A stretch of 64,000 nt of DNA from Tolypeutes matacus (lineage: Eukaryota > Chordata > Mammalia > Cingulata > Chlamyphoridae): positions 5,619,089 to 5,683,088 of the forward strand of contig JAKSZT010004976.1 in assembly GCA_026826555.1 (NCBI GenBank), written 5' to 3'. Numbering within the stretch: position 1 is the first letter of the stretch; each line of letters begins with the position of its first letter. Below, piece after piece: positions 45,285 through 56,912 of this stretch. The notes beneath the pieces were generated by a model, which made no database searches, had not been told where the DNA came from, and saw nothing but the letters and a program-made list of their open reading frames with translations. The position numbers and the translations under genes are program-made.

Positions 45285-45485
45285 ATGTGTATTTATTACA
45301 TGAAAGCATTGTACTGCTCACTTTGCATAAATATTGATTTGGGAGGTAAATATAATAAATCTCTGTTTTAGACATGAGGAGGCTTAGGTTCAGAGAGGTG
45401 AGTAAATTTTCAAGCTCCCACAGTCAGTAAATGGTAGAGCTGGGGTTTGAACCTGTGCCCTTGACCACTGGGCTTCAGTAACCTC
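45285..45485 (-). mobile_element. MIR element
   Basis: Antisense MIR: 'agacatgaggaggcttagg', 'ttcagagaggtgagtaa', 'ggtagagctggggtttgaac', 'gcccttgaccactgggcttc'. Confidence 0.75.
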
Positions 45486-45649
45486 TGCCCAGTAATCTGG
45501 GGTATATGACTCATGCACCAAGACTGACTGTGTAAACTGCTCAGAATAACACTTAGAGGGAGAACTGGAGGTAAAAAAAATAAATTAACTTGTGAATAAG
45601 CAAATTTGTTATGCGACTTGACTTCCGGAATCATCTCAGCAAGATTTTT

Positions 45650-45740
45650 TCTTTCTTCTTAATTTTATTGTGGTAACATACATAACATAAAACTGGCCAT
45701 TTTAACTATTTTAAAGTGTACTATTTAGAGGCATTAATTA
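45650..45740 (-). mobile_element. Old L1 fragment split by insertion, part 1
   Basis: 'ttttattgtggtaacataca', 'taaaactggccattttaac' and 'taaagtgtactatttag' are classic antisense old-L1 text. The next words of the consensus (aggcattaattacat, cacaatgttgtgcaacc) appear only at 47037 onward, so the 1.29-kb element inserted here. Confidence 0.8.
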
Positions 45741-46873
45741 TAGCCAATGAGGTTTATCCGAGGCACGATTATTGCTAATTGAAAACTTTTCCCAAGTGCC
45801 AACTGGCAACACAACTGGAAAAAGATATTGAATAAAAGGGGGAAATGGTAAAGACAAATGAGTTCAAGTGGCTAAGAGACTTCAAAGAGAGTCGGGAGGT
45901 CATCCCAGAGGTAACTCTTACGCACCTCAGTAGGAGCTCATAGAACATCTAAGTGCCTATCACCCCACTCAGTGGGGTTCCTGAGAGCTCCGGAGACACC
46001 CTGGTCCTATATAAGGGGGGATAGCCCCAGAGACTGATGCCTTATCAGTGGGTTCTATTTTGGAATCTGTGCTCCTGAGAGTGACAGAATTAGACTCAAG
46101 TCCTCCCTGCACATGGTTCACCAGTCCCTTCTATTCAAACCTATATGCGATGCTGGAGTTTTTAGGTATACTTCCAGAGACTGGAGCCTCCCGCCTACCT
46201 ATGTGCCAGGTGTGCATGAAATCTAGGTGGAGCTGCAACTCCTACCCTACAGCTCAATGGACTCATCCAAGTCACCTGGTGAGGAGACAACGATGGGAAA
46301 TGGCCATCCCAGGGAATGGAGAGGGCCTGCATCTGCAGGCAGGATCATCCCACACACCATATCCATGGGATATAAGCCCTCTCTCACTTGGAGTTGGAGT
46401 GGACATCACCATCCCAGTCCCCTCAGGATTGGGGGAAGAACTATGGACTAGAGTGGACTTGATGGTATTCTCTTGTTCACATATGGTGATTCTAGCAATG
46501 CAAGAAATTATAACAATGAGGTGGAGCCAGTGGCCACTTGACAGTTTTGGGGTAGGGAGGGGACGAGCAGTTGAAATACAGTGGCTTCTTTGGGAGTTGG
46601 AGGTTGTCCTGAGTACTGTTGTGGCAACGGATGTAGGCCATTTTAAATCAGCACACACCACTCAGAACTGAGTGGGAGAGAGTGTGGTCTACAGTGTGAA
46701 CTGTGGTCTATGGTTGGTGGCAAGGCTCCAGGATGTGTAAGTTCATTGAGGGTGGTGGGCCACACTGTGGGAGATGTTTGTGTGGGATGTGATGGGAGGT
46801 GTGGGAGGTGGGCAACATGGGAATCCCAGTGTGTTCCGTGTAATATTTTGGGTAATCTAAGCACCTCTTAAAA

Positions 46874-46912
<39 letters not shown>

Positions 46913-47032
46913 AATATTTTTGTAAGCAATACACATATATGCATATATATTTATATATCATTTTGCAAATGTTTGTATGTGTTGTGAGAATTTTGATTTT
47001 TACCCATAATAAAAAATAAAAAAAATAAAAAA
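45741..47032 (+). mobile_element. Complete 1.29-kb poly(A)-tailed retroelement
   Basis: A perfect 15-bp TSD, tagaggcattaatta, flanks it at 45726-45740 and 47033-47047. It also interrupts an old L1 whose two halves rejoin exactly. It has a TATA-like 'tcctatataagg' (46005-46016), a non-L1-looking 5' half, a 207-codon ORF (46048-46671), a 3' part resembling L1 3'-UTR wording ('tctacagtgtgaactgtgg', 'ggtctatggttggtgg'), a TA-rich stretch (46877-46908) and an A-rich AATAAA-bearing tail. The ORF product has no domain I recognise and no reverse transcriptase motif. The element therefore looks non-autonomous and dependent on L1. It may already have a repeat-database name that I cannot check. Confidence 0.85.
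46877..46912. repeat. (TA)n microsatellite
   Basis: About 16 TA units inside the 3' part of the retroelement. The sibling copy at 44655-44675 has a much shorter run, so it expanded after insertion. Confidence 0.85.
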
Positions 47033-47047
47033 TAGAGGCATTAATTA

Positions 47048-47110
47048 CATCCACAATGTCGTGCAACCATCAACCACCATCTTCTACCAAAACATTTTCA
47101 TCATTCTGAA
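47048..47110 (-). mobile_element. Old L1 fragment, part 2
   Basis: 'catccacaatgtcgtgcaac', 'ccaccatcttctacc' and 'cattttcatcattctgaa' complete the L1 begun at 45650. Confidence 0.75.
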
Positions 47111-47485
47111 TCAGCAAGAATTTAAAGCTCAGATTTCTCACTTTCTGCCAAGCCCTAGTCAGAAGTAACTTGACATTCATATTTAAATTGTACAAATTTA
47201 TGGGACAGCTTTTCCCACTTAGGCCATAACAGCTAGGCTTTAAAAACTTCAAATCTGATGGCGCTCCCTTTTACATTAGGGTTGACTTCTAGTCATATTC
47301 TAGGGAATTACTTAATAATAACTCTTGCAGCATCTTGATAAAAAGAGAAAGGTATTTCCATTGGTATCACTTTCTGCCACGGGTGAAAAACGAAGGCACA
47401 CAGAGACTAATTATGGTATCTAAGATTTGACAGCAAATCAGATGAAATTATAGGCATGAAAGATCTTTGCAGGAGTAAAGATCAC

Positions 47486-47532
47486 TGTGATAGTTAGGCT
47501 AATGTGTCAACTCGGGTTCCCTGACTAATATA
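47486..47532 (+). mobile_element. 47-bp mini-LTR remnant with perfect 5-bp TSD
   Basis: The first 30 bp (tgtgatagttaggctaatg...) equal the 5' end, and the last about 17 bp (ttccctgactaatata) resemble the 3' end, of the LTR family at 56913-57342. The middle is missing. Direct repeats atcac lie at 47481-47485 and 47533-47537. Confidence 0.65.
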
Positions 47533-47537
47533 ATCAC

Positions 47538-48923
47538 CATCCAAATCTAAAGCATTATTATGAAGAATGCCAGTTTTCCACAATGTCTTAACCACCATGT
47601 TACAAGTAAATTTTACTATAATCTAGTACATCCTTCTTTAAATGTGATTTTTTAGTTCACTCATCATTTAACAAATACTTAAATGCCAGGTACTGTGTTC
47701 TTGAAATAGGAGTCAGAGGATACAATAGAAAAGAGGGAGAAAGCAGAGACTGGCTTTCATGTGCTAGTAAAACTTTGAATTCAGAGTGGTAGAAATTATA
47801 TGGTAAGGAACATGTTGAGCTAAGAAACACTGGTTCTGTTTTGCACATACCAGGCATTCAAAAAATGGGTGTCGTTTGATCAACAGACTTGCCAGAGTTC
47901 ACCAGGCAAGTTGGAAGAGCTAAATAATTTAAGCAGATGCCAAAGGCAAATTTGGCCATAAATCGCTTGTGGTTTTCAAATGCAACATGTCAGGAGGCGT
48001 AAACTGTTTTTTTAAAATATATGTTTGCCAAATAGCGTATTCCCAGCTCTTCCTCCCAAGTAATGTCTATGTGGTCACTTTGGAGTCAGTTTTCGCTTCT
48101 AAGAATTTGAATGGGATTTTTATAGGAAGTGCTACCCACAGTTTTCTCATGATCCGCAGCAGCTCCGGATGCTTTACTTAGGATTGAGTTTATCAAAAGG
48201 CTGGACCCCTCCTATTCGTGCGCCTCAGAACCCCATCCAAGTTCCAACATCCCCACCTTCAGGAAATAATGCAAAACTCACCTCAGTACCCAGGTCTCTT
48301 CTGATTTAATATCAAATAGCACAGCCTAGGGCAGTGTCATCTGGATTTTCTTTTTCATTTTTTCCCCCAACCCCCGGAATCCGCCTCTCTCCCCATACAA
48401 ACACCCTGCTTCTTAAGAGCAATCTCCAGGCATCGGCTTCTTCCAGTCGTCAGAAGACACAGGGAGAAGGCAAACATCCCACCCTCTTTCTCTGCTGAAA
48501 AGCAGAACCTGAGCTGGAGGTCTGTGTCTGATTCGGGTGTTGAGTATCTGATCTGCTGCATTGTCTGGAAGGACCTTTCAATGCACTCTTCCCCCACTTC
48601 CAATAAAAGCCAATTTTAGGAGAGAAATGGGCAAATGTCCTGGAGAGAATCTTGAGGATCATAACTAAAGTGTTTTCCCCTAAAAGTTACATGATGTTTC
48701 CATGTCTTCTATATTATCTAACTAGAATCAAGCATGTTAAAGCACTTCTTGAGATCATTTGTCATTTGACCTCTTGTTTCTAGGTGGAAAGATTCCCAGT
48801 AGCTCTGCTGTCCACAATCTGCCTTTCCAGGGGACATAAATATAGCACTCACCTGTAGTTACCTAAACTGCGTGATGATCAGAAGCTCCTTCTGGTGAAC
48901 CAGAATCTGCAGAGGTGGATCCT
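47538..48923. other. Unique DNA, no feature recognised
   Basis: GC-richer, CpG-containing sequence at 48190-48610. Overlapping minus ORFs at 48355-48662 lack a recognised domain. Confidence 0.35.
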
Positions 48924-48934
48924 CCTCAAATCTT

Positions 48935-49209
48935 TTTTTTTTTTTAAGATTTATTTATTTATTACTCTACCCCAACCCCACCTCATTTCTGCACTCACTG
49001 TCTACTCTCTTGGTGTTTTCTTCTCTGCTTGTCTTCTCTTTAGGCAGCACCAGGAACTGATCCTGGCACCTTCCAGAGTGGGAGAGAGGTGTTCGATCTC
49101 TTGTGCCACCTCAGCTCCCTGGTCTGCTGCGTCTCTTATTGTCTCTCCTCTGTGTCTCTTTTTGTTGTGTCATCTTGCACGGGCCAGCACTCCTGTGTGG
49201 GCCAGCACC
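48935..49209 (-). mobile_element. DAS-II-type SINE with 11-bp TSD
   Basis: On the minus strand the tail (poly(T) with tttatttattta at 48935-48962) is preceded by body and head parts: 'ggtggcacaagagatcgaac', 'ggtgccaggatcagttcctg'. The right end (49140-49209) carries the 'ggcccacacaggagtgctgg' spacer, so the copy is 5'-truncated within the composite form. The repeat cctcaaatctt lies at 48924-48934 and 49210-49220 (by convention; the T-run is shared). Confidence 0.85.
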
Positions 49210-49220
49210 CCTCAAATCTT

Positions 49221-52200
49221 AATATTTAATAAGCTCCTCAGAACTAGAGTAACCAGACACTAGCACTCAGGTCAGCTATTGGGGTACAATATTGGAAATG
49301 ACACTGTCAGCAGGCATGTCCTACATAGCAGCTTCTGAAGGGGCTGAACAGAATGGAGCTTAATGGTGCTGTGGGGGAAAGGTGATTTCAGTGGAGAAAA
49401 CCATTTTCAGCTCTATCTCTTTCAGGAAGAAGTTCTTCTCCACCCCACCTCAAAGGAACTTGAAATGCCCATCCTTGTTTTGAGATGGGGCAGAAAATGC
49501 TGCAGAGCAAACCAGGGAAAACACAGGAATGCTCGGTGACCAGATGAGAGGTTGTGTGACAGAAAGCTGCCACCTGGGGTAGCCATTAGCAACTGAGCTA
49601 AGAGTACATGGGCAGGGCAGGACGAACTAGGCACGGGCCCTCAAAAGACAACCAGGAGAAGTGGAAGTCTTCCTGGCTGTGCTGCCTCCACAAGGAATTA
49701 TAATTTATATCAAAATCCTTTAGCTTGTTATATTTACAGTTTAGTTTTTGGATGGTAAAATGCATAGAGATAGAGTTTTGACTCTTTAGGTATGGGTCCT
49801 TTTACCATCTTCATAAAGACCCCAAGTTAATCCACCTCGCAAAAGGTTGCTGGGTGTGGCCACCAGGATGGCATGAGCCATGCCCTAGAGAACTGCAGAC
49901 ATGATTCTGGCATTCAGCTCAAAGATGCCTTTTACTTAGTCTATTGAGTCAGTGAAAGGCACAATCTTAATATTTTCAGATTCAGAGGACAAATGAATGT
50001 TCCTTTGTTCTTTTGTTTTCTTCTTTTGTGCTTCTTTTCCCTCCTTCCCATTATATTTCTACGCCAAAGACTGAAGTATTTGTCTAAACTCTGCTGGCTC
50101 CATCTTCCCTTCCTCTTCAAGTACTTTCTCTAGGAAGTGGTGACCCGAATTTTCCAGAACATCCTCTTAATGTGTGGATAAGGAGGAAATGCATAATGTC
50201 ATTTTCATTTGGGGTGGGGGGGCGGGGAGGGGGAGCGAACCAAACCAACCAATTACTTGGGGCAGGACCGAAAGCTACATATATTTGTTTTAGGTTTTTC
50301 TCAATCTAGAAGAGCTGATCCTGATAAATGTACCATTGTCCTTGAATGTGGGTGGATATTAGTAACTCAATCTCCTGATCCCATTGAGTGCTCTATAATT
50401 CAAGGACTTTGTCTTTATGCCTCCACTAGAAATTTCCTGGGGTTTTCTGGGAGTGGAGACCTGAAACCGAGAGGGCTTGCCTTTTGCTGCCTGTGGCTGA
50501 CCCTTTCAAGAAGCTGGCTGCTCTAGAGATGGAAGTGTGAGCAAATCAGTCAGGCACATGCATGGCTCACTCAGTGACCATATGCTAACTTGCTCACAGC
50601 GATTCCGTGGGCTCTTGTTTTCTGCTTGTGATCATTTTTGTTTTTGCCATATTATGCGTCTACACCTCTGTTGTTAGACGCATCTGCTCAGACAAGTTTG
50701 CAATCACTTATCTCACTTACAGTAACATCTAGCATGCTCTTAGTGCTGCCTAGAATTACCCCCACCCCCATGAAGATGCTTTAATGGTTTTGAAGGAAAG
50801 TCACCCAAATTACAGTGGGGATGGGGGAGGAGAGAGAGAATTCACACCAGTCTATAAACGTGAAGAACTTCAAGCACTGTGCCACATTCTTTTAATCCAT
50901 TTTCTTCCCTGCAGCAGGTTAAACCTCTTGAATTAAGATCCATGCTCAAAAGCCAATGGAAAGGGAAGTGGATAGGGAAACCAACGTGTTTATTTGAACG
51001 TGCTTATCACTCAAGTGTCATTTCTGCCTTCATCCCTTTCATTGCTTTTTTGAGCTTTCAAAAGGAGCCCGATAATTCTGACTATTTTATCATTTCACCC
51101 AAAGGTGTGCTATTTGAGCCTGCTGGGAGCCATAACAAGTTGTTTTTTTTGTTTTTTTTTTTTTAATTGCTCTGCCTAGTTTTAAAATAATAGTTATGGA
51201 AGCTTTAGTTAATTTCTGATTTTTTTTTTTTTTAAACAAGAGCTACTTTATAATTGCCTTTAATTCCAGCAGTAAAGAAAACTTTTATTGCTTTTTAGGG
51301 TTCTGCAAACCTCTTTAACTCCATGTACAAGCTAAGGCCACATTCCTTTCTTCGTGAATTTATGTCTTGCAGAGGCCAAAGGTGGAAGTGCAGAATTTCC
51401 TCTTCCTCAAAGATCCTGCTTGTCTGCCCCCTGCTGGCTTAGTTTATGGTAACAGCTGTTGAGGAATAGAGAAAAATAGGTGCTTCCCATTTCTATTTCC
51501 AGGAGAAGCAAGTAGAAAGAATGAATAGGCCAGTGTCTTCTATCATCTAAGCATTAAGGAGCTTAGGCTGCTTGCCTCCTAAATGGCAAGAATACATATT
51601 TTTAAAAATTTCTGCCATTCCCTTGACTATCCCCAGAAATTAGTTCCTCATGCTCTTAAAAATCATGGTTGATTTAACATTTATCATAATGGATGCTCCA
51701 AGCAGAACACTTGGGTATGGGGGGAACAGTGTGTGTGTGCATGTGTGTGTGTGTGCATGTGTGATTTAGTCCAGCTCCCCCATTTCCATCAACTTCTCTT
51801 TTATTTATTTATTTTAATATCAGGACTGACATTTACTCAAACTTCTATGAAGTATTATAGAAATACAGCTTCAAGAACCCCACCTCCACTGCTGACATTT
51901 CCAGCCAGATTACTGCCTCTGTATAGAAACTCTGAAGCACCCTACTGCCCTTAAACTGAATTGAAGTGTCTTTATTTAACTGTCCACTTATATACAATGG
52001 AAATGTGACTAAGTGGTGATTCTGCAATTTTCTTGTGCCTCCAAAACATATCTTGTTTCCTATAACAGTCGCACTCTGGTAACCAGCCAATTCCTTAGGT
52101 ATTAGCATCTCACTGTAGGCAGCCAGGTCCCAGCTGAAGCCCAAGCTGTGTGCTTCTTGGGACCCCAACATTCCAGGATACACCTGGAGCACCTGAAGCA

Positions 52201-52335
52201 CTGGCAGGACGGGCTTGGCACTGGGGCTGGGACGTGGTGGCCTTCTGCATTTCCACCATGGCCTTTCCCCAGTTCACACACTGACTATCCCTCTCCTGCA
52301 CCCCAACAATGGCCTCCCAGTTGCTCTCCCCATTT
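49221..52335. other. Unique DNA with small repeats only
   Basis: A G-rich patch lies at 50210-50235 and T-runs at 51138-51165 and 51219-51234. A (TG)n microsatellite is at 51729-51764 and a perfect 9-bp inverted repeat at 50654-50683. ORFs up to 118 codons on either strand (for example 50209-50526 plus, 51845-52201 minus) have no recognised domain. Confidence 0.4.
51729..51764. repeat. (TG)n microsatellite with CATG interruptions
   Basis: gtgtgtgtgtg runs separated by two 'catg' interruptions. Confidence 0.9.
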
Positions 52336-52339
52336 CCCT

Positions 52340-52655
52340 TTGTCCTTCTTATAGTCTGCTTTCCACTCTGACCATCCCACCATTTGGATTAAAACCTTTC
52401 AAAGGTTTGCATTGGTTTTAGAATAATGACTAGAATCCTCCATATAGCTTACCAGGTCAATGGACTTATCTATCTTTCTAATCAACCTCAAGTCAGAACT
52501 GGCTCCTCTGTGAATTTTGTGATTGGGTCTCACAGCACATTCTAAGCCATAAGGGCAGGGTCAGAAGCACTTGTATCCTCATGGCCTACCATAGAACCTA
52601 GTATAGAGTAGGTCATCAATGATTATAGCTATTTTTGAATAAATAAATGAATAAT
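52340..52655 (+). mobile_element. L2 fragment, 3' part
   Basis: Sense L2: 'aaacctttcaaaggtttgc', 'gaataatgactagaatcctc', 'cttaccaggtcaatgg', 'ctcatggcctaccatagaac' and the terminal 'gtaggtcatcaatgattat'. Confidence 0.75.
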
Positions 52656-53684
52656 TCAGGTGGTGGCATGAGTACTTCAGCAGCAGTGGGAGGCAGTGCC
52701 AAGAACAAGTGCACCAGCCCCTTGGGACTAACAGGAAAGATCTCCTTGGCAGGGACCTTGGTGACAGCAGCCAACTTTCCCACTCATGTGGCTTCATTGG
52801 CCGCAAAACAATCAACAGATATCAGCAAGTGGGATCAGAGCAGAGAGGAAGGAAGATAGCAGACACCATATTGTAACTGGGAAGACTTGATGAGCAGAGC
52901 TAAGACAACCCCTGGCCAGGTGTCAGGAAATGTTGGAAGGACTGGAGAGCCAGCAATTTCCTTCGTCAGAGCTAGAGCCCAGAGAAATATGTTTTCTCTT
53001 CTTGTTATCATTTGTCAAGGTTTTAGAGGTGGGAGTGTCAAATTGCCAAGCAACAGGTATCTTTCTGGCAATAGAACATAGAGGAGTACAGTGGTTCAAA
53101 GAATGAACAACAAAGACTCAGTGAGCTTCAAGGATTTTAGCCAATATTCATTGGCAGGATCTTACCACAAAGGCCTGCTTTGAGTTGTTGTCTCATCTGA
53201 TTGTGCTTCCTCTGATCTTCTGCTAGAAGCATGAAGATGCTCACAACTTTAAGACACGGTTTAAGTCTATCTAAGCCCTCTTTGTAAACTTGTGTTTCTG
53301 GGAGATTTATTTTCTTAAAGATTTTTTTTTATCATTTAAGTGCCACATCAACCTTGGTGGGTTCATGTTAAATATATAATGGCAGCACAATAAGACATTT
53401 GAACACCTAAGTAACTTTGTAAGTGTTAAGTGCATACCACTACATTACATTAAACTCATTCAGTTTTGAGGAGAGGTAGGCAGCTCATTTTCTAGAGATT
53501 GGTAAGATTTCTCTGTGACATAATCAGATCCAACAGAAAGAGGATGATCTAGTTTCCTCCAACTGGTTTGCTCCAAACTCCAACTCTGTAGAGACTAGAA
53601 AATACTGTCTTCCTGCTCCTGGAACTTCCCCAAAGTGAACCACTGTGAATGGGGTCAGCTGGAGCATTTCCTTCTTCTCCTTAG
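52656..53684. other. Unique DNA, no feature recognised
   Basis: A 70-codon ORF (52647-52859) rich in Ser/Ala/Gly starts at the L2 end. It has no known domain and is judged chance. Confidence 0.3.
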
Positions 53685-53792
53685 CAAAAGTGGGAGCCAC
53701 AGTGGCACCTCCTGCATTTCCCAGAGCCTCTTCGGAAAAGGAGCTGCCCTTTTCTTACTCTGCTTCCAACACCAGTGACATTGCAAAGGAAG
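53685..53792 (+). CDS. Weak candidate exon (108 nt, symmetrical phase 1)
   Basis: The acceptor gcatttccttcttctccttag ends at 53684 and the donor-like GGAAG|GTGAGC begins at 53793. The frame between them is open and of balanced composition: about 35 codons reading KVGATVAPPAFPRASS at the start and SASNTSDIAKE at the end. Its length is a multiple of three and both ends are phase 1, so it could be skipped or included without frameshift. The frame also stays open upstream to 53645 and downstream to 53860. I recognise no protein family, so chance or a non-coding RNA exon is quite possible. Confidence 0.18.
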
Positions 53793-54370
53793 GTGAGCCA
53801 GAAAGTGTGCTCTGGACACAAAAGGTACAGCTAACTGAGCCCAGGGAAATCTCTAGATGACCACTAAGCTCTAATCTCTTGCACTAACCTAACTAAACTA
53901 AGAGAAAAGCAGAAACAAAAGATGAACAATTTTAAGTTCTTTCCAATCCTGTGAAGAAGAGTACTATAGTATACACTAAAATGTCATATTACTTTTGTTT
54001 CTGTTAACAAGTATCCCCTGTAAAATAATAGTGATGATGATAATGATTTATAAACATTTCCAGTTCAAAGACCACACTCTTAGAGCATCAAGGTCAATAT
54101 CTCTACACACGGTCATTACCTTCCCCTTCCAAAACACACCGCCTACTCACACCATCTGATTTAGGAAAACGGCACTCCCAATCTCCCAGAAATGAAAGTT
54201 GGAGATTACATTTTTGACTAGTCTCTTACCTCTTTCATCCCATTAGTCCTGTGGATAATTCTAAATCTCCCTCACATCCACCTCCTCCTTCTCACTCCTT
54301 GCCACTACTACCTCCTGGAAATGACAAGGAGGAGGTGGCTTTTCAGGCCAATACATTAAAAGCATCTTAA
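53793..54370. other. Unique DNA, no feature recognised
   Basis: No repeat or gene signature was seen. Confidence 0.35.
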
Positions 54371-54374
54371 TGTA

Positions 54375-54970
54375 TCTTTCTGTATTCAGCCCTTATCCCT
54401 TGCAATGGGTCTGCACAAAACCACCAGACTAACTTCTCATAGTTCCTCTATGATTTGGCCAGGTCCCCTGCTCAAAAACTTTCAATTACTCTTCATTGCC
54501 AACTCAATAAACTCCAATCCCTTCACAGTCACTCAAGACTCTCCATGGGCTGGTGACAACCTGTCTTTCCAAACCCTGTACTCCAAACAAGACTTGTTAC
54601 TTCCCATTTAAAGCCTCTCCTTCTGCCAGCCTTACCTGACCACGATGGCAGATGCCATGTTGAAACTGAGAGCACTTATAGTTAGTATTTCTAGATGCCT
54701 CCTGACCAGGCAGTTCTTTAAGGTTTAGCTGAAGCACCAAAGCCTCAAACAACTTCCCTGATATCCCAGCACTAAATGATTTCTTTGGCTTCTCTTGAAC
54801 CACCTGATTGTGCCTTTCTGATGGTTCTTGTCACATATGGGATACTTGCCTCTCTTCTTAGAGGGGAGGCACCCACCAGGTCAGGGACCACGTTTTCTGT
54901 ATCTTTCCAGCCCCCATAGCACCTTACTCAGGAGGCACTAACTGTTTAAATAATTGTTTGCTGAAAGGAA
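54375..54970 (+). mobile_element. L2 fragment, long 3' part
   Basis: Sense L2 over nearly 0.6 kb: 'tctatgatttggccaggtcc', 'tcaattactcttcattgcc', 'cagtcactcaagactctcc', 'cttagaggggaggcaccc', 'ggtcagggaccacgttttc', 'ctcaggaggcactaactg' and a weak terminal 'aataattgtttgctg'. Confidence 0.75.
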
Positions 54971-56135
54971 GAATAATCAGTGGGTGGTGCACCCTGGCTT
55001 GAATATCTTCCTTTCATCCCAAGAGCAAACAAAGGAGCTCACCTCCAAACAACCATGCCACTCACACAAAGGCAGGCAAACATCTCAATCCATAGATGCC
55101 CTTATTCACTGAACTAAAATGACCTTCCTGGGAAACTGAAAATACACATTTGCCGCCTTATTTTTTCCCATTCAAGAAACTAAATGACAAAGGCCAAGGA
55201 ATAAGAGCAAGTAGTTCTCTGAGCTCAAGAAAACTTGGTCGATAGCCACACTTGGAGGCAGCAGGGAGTTCAGATGAGGAAAATACCAACTGCTTTCTTG
55301 TGAAAATGATCCCTCCTATTTTAGAAAGTTCTATTCAAAACAGCCCTTGTGGACTTTTCCTTGTTTTATTTCAAATAAGCACTTGGATTTTATAATGTCC
55401 CTAAATTCAAGCCTTCAGTAAAAATTAATGGACTGGAAATGATGATTCAGAGCGGATGTTCCTGCAGTAAGAAGCTTATTTCCTAGCATAGGGATTTCCG
55501 TTTGGCTTCTGGTAAGTGTCCCAGAAAAAAGTCTCTGTGGTAGAACAGTCTTCATCTTGAATGTTGGTTCTCATTTCTTCTGCTAAACACTGATTTCCAG
55601 AAATTCTTTCTCTAAACAGAGGACAATTAGCTGGGTTTCGATAGAGCTTTATTTTAAATAGGATATCTGAATCCACAGCTGCATTTTGTGAATCATCATT
55701 TTGTCCTATGATGTTCCAGACACATCCCTGGAAAATGCACCATGGGCCTGGAATTTCAAGAACCCCCTGTAAAGAGTCAGCCTTAATGTAGAAGTCGTTC
55801 TTGTGGGTGAATCATCTGAAGGTGGGTAGACATTTTAGATCATACCCAAAGAAATGAGGTTTGCTCTCTCCTCCTCCCTCACTTCTTTCCTGGGTCTTCC
55901 TGCAATTTAAATCTCAACTAGGGTCTCTAAGTTAAAAACTTTCAAGACAGATGAGAATTCAGAGATCTCTTAGTTCATTCTTTGCCTCTTGGCCAACTGC
56001 TCTCAATCCATCAGAAATGTGGGTCCCTGCACAATTGTGAAAGACCTCCTTAGATACCAATTGTCACTTTCCCCCTATAGCTTGTTGGTCTGATTTCTGA
56101 TTTCTTGAACCCAAAAGGTTATCCCACCATTCTAT
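54971..56135. other. Unique DNA, no feature recognised
   Basis: Nothing recognised. Short ORFs only. Confidence 0.35.
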
Positions 56136-56139
56136 TTTG

Positions 56140-56300
56140 TTTTCTTCACAGCATTTCCGAGACCTTATTAATTCTTGTTTACTTGCTTATTTGAAAGCAG
56201 GATTTTCTCTCTCTCAGTCACCACTGGGTCCCCAGCACTTGGGATGGTACCTGGAACACAGTAGGTATTTGATAAATATTTGCTTACTGACTGTGGTCTA
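56140..56300 (+). mobile_element. L2 3'-end fragment
   Basis: 'cagtcaccactgggtcccc', 'agcacttgggatggtacc', 'ggaacacagtaggtatttg' and 'ataaatatttgcttactg' form a clear sense L2 3' terminus. Confidence 0.75.
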
Positions 56301-56519
56301 CATAAGGATATGTGAATGAAGCATCAGTTGTTCCAGAATGTTCACACCAGCTGTGGAATGTTGCAGAATGATTGAATGAAATTGAAAATGGAACTACAAA
56401 TAAAGAGGTAATAGGAAGAACCTGAGAAGAATCAAGACTTAAATATCTCTGCCAGCTGTGAGCACTAAGCAAGGCAGTCTTACGACAAAGAAACCCAGTC
56501 ACCTACACAAAGCCTTGAG

Positions 56520-56665
56520 ACCAATGTTTCTCAAACTTTAACATGCACTGGAATCCCCTGGGAACCTTGTGGAAATGCAGGTTCTGATTCAGGCCAAGTA
56601 GGGTGCCAAGGCCCAAGAGTCTGCATTTTTCACAATGTCTTGCTGGACCATATTTTAAGTGGTGA
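56520..56665 (+). mobile_element. MER5-like hAT-Charlie DNA transposon fragment
   Basis: 'atgtttctcaaactttaac', 'atgcactggaatcccctgg', 'gcaggttctgattcaggcc' and 'caagagtctgcatttttcac' match MER5A/B in order. It is a non-autonomous fossil. Confidence 0.8.
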
Positions 56666-56912
56666 GGTTGTAGATAAGCAAAAGGTTTTTAAAATAAGTG
56701 AATCCTTTATTTTGGCTTAGGGATGGATGACTGATCCGATAACAAGGGTGCACAAACATATAACCACAACAGAAATGATTCTGAATATGGATGTGAGCAG
56801 CTTGGTAGTTGATAGGATACCTTGAGAGGGAAGGGGGGATAGAGTTTGAAAAATTATATGGAAGCAATTTCATCCCCATTATATGTTTTAACTGTTTCTC
56901 TATGAGCACTGA

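Noticed and set aside
46048..46671. 207-codon ORF as a host gene
   Set aside because: It lies wholly inside a TSD-bounded retroelement. At most it belongs to the element, and it shows no recognisable domain.
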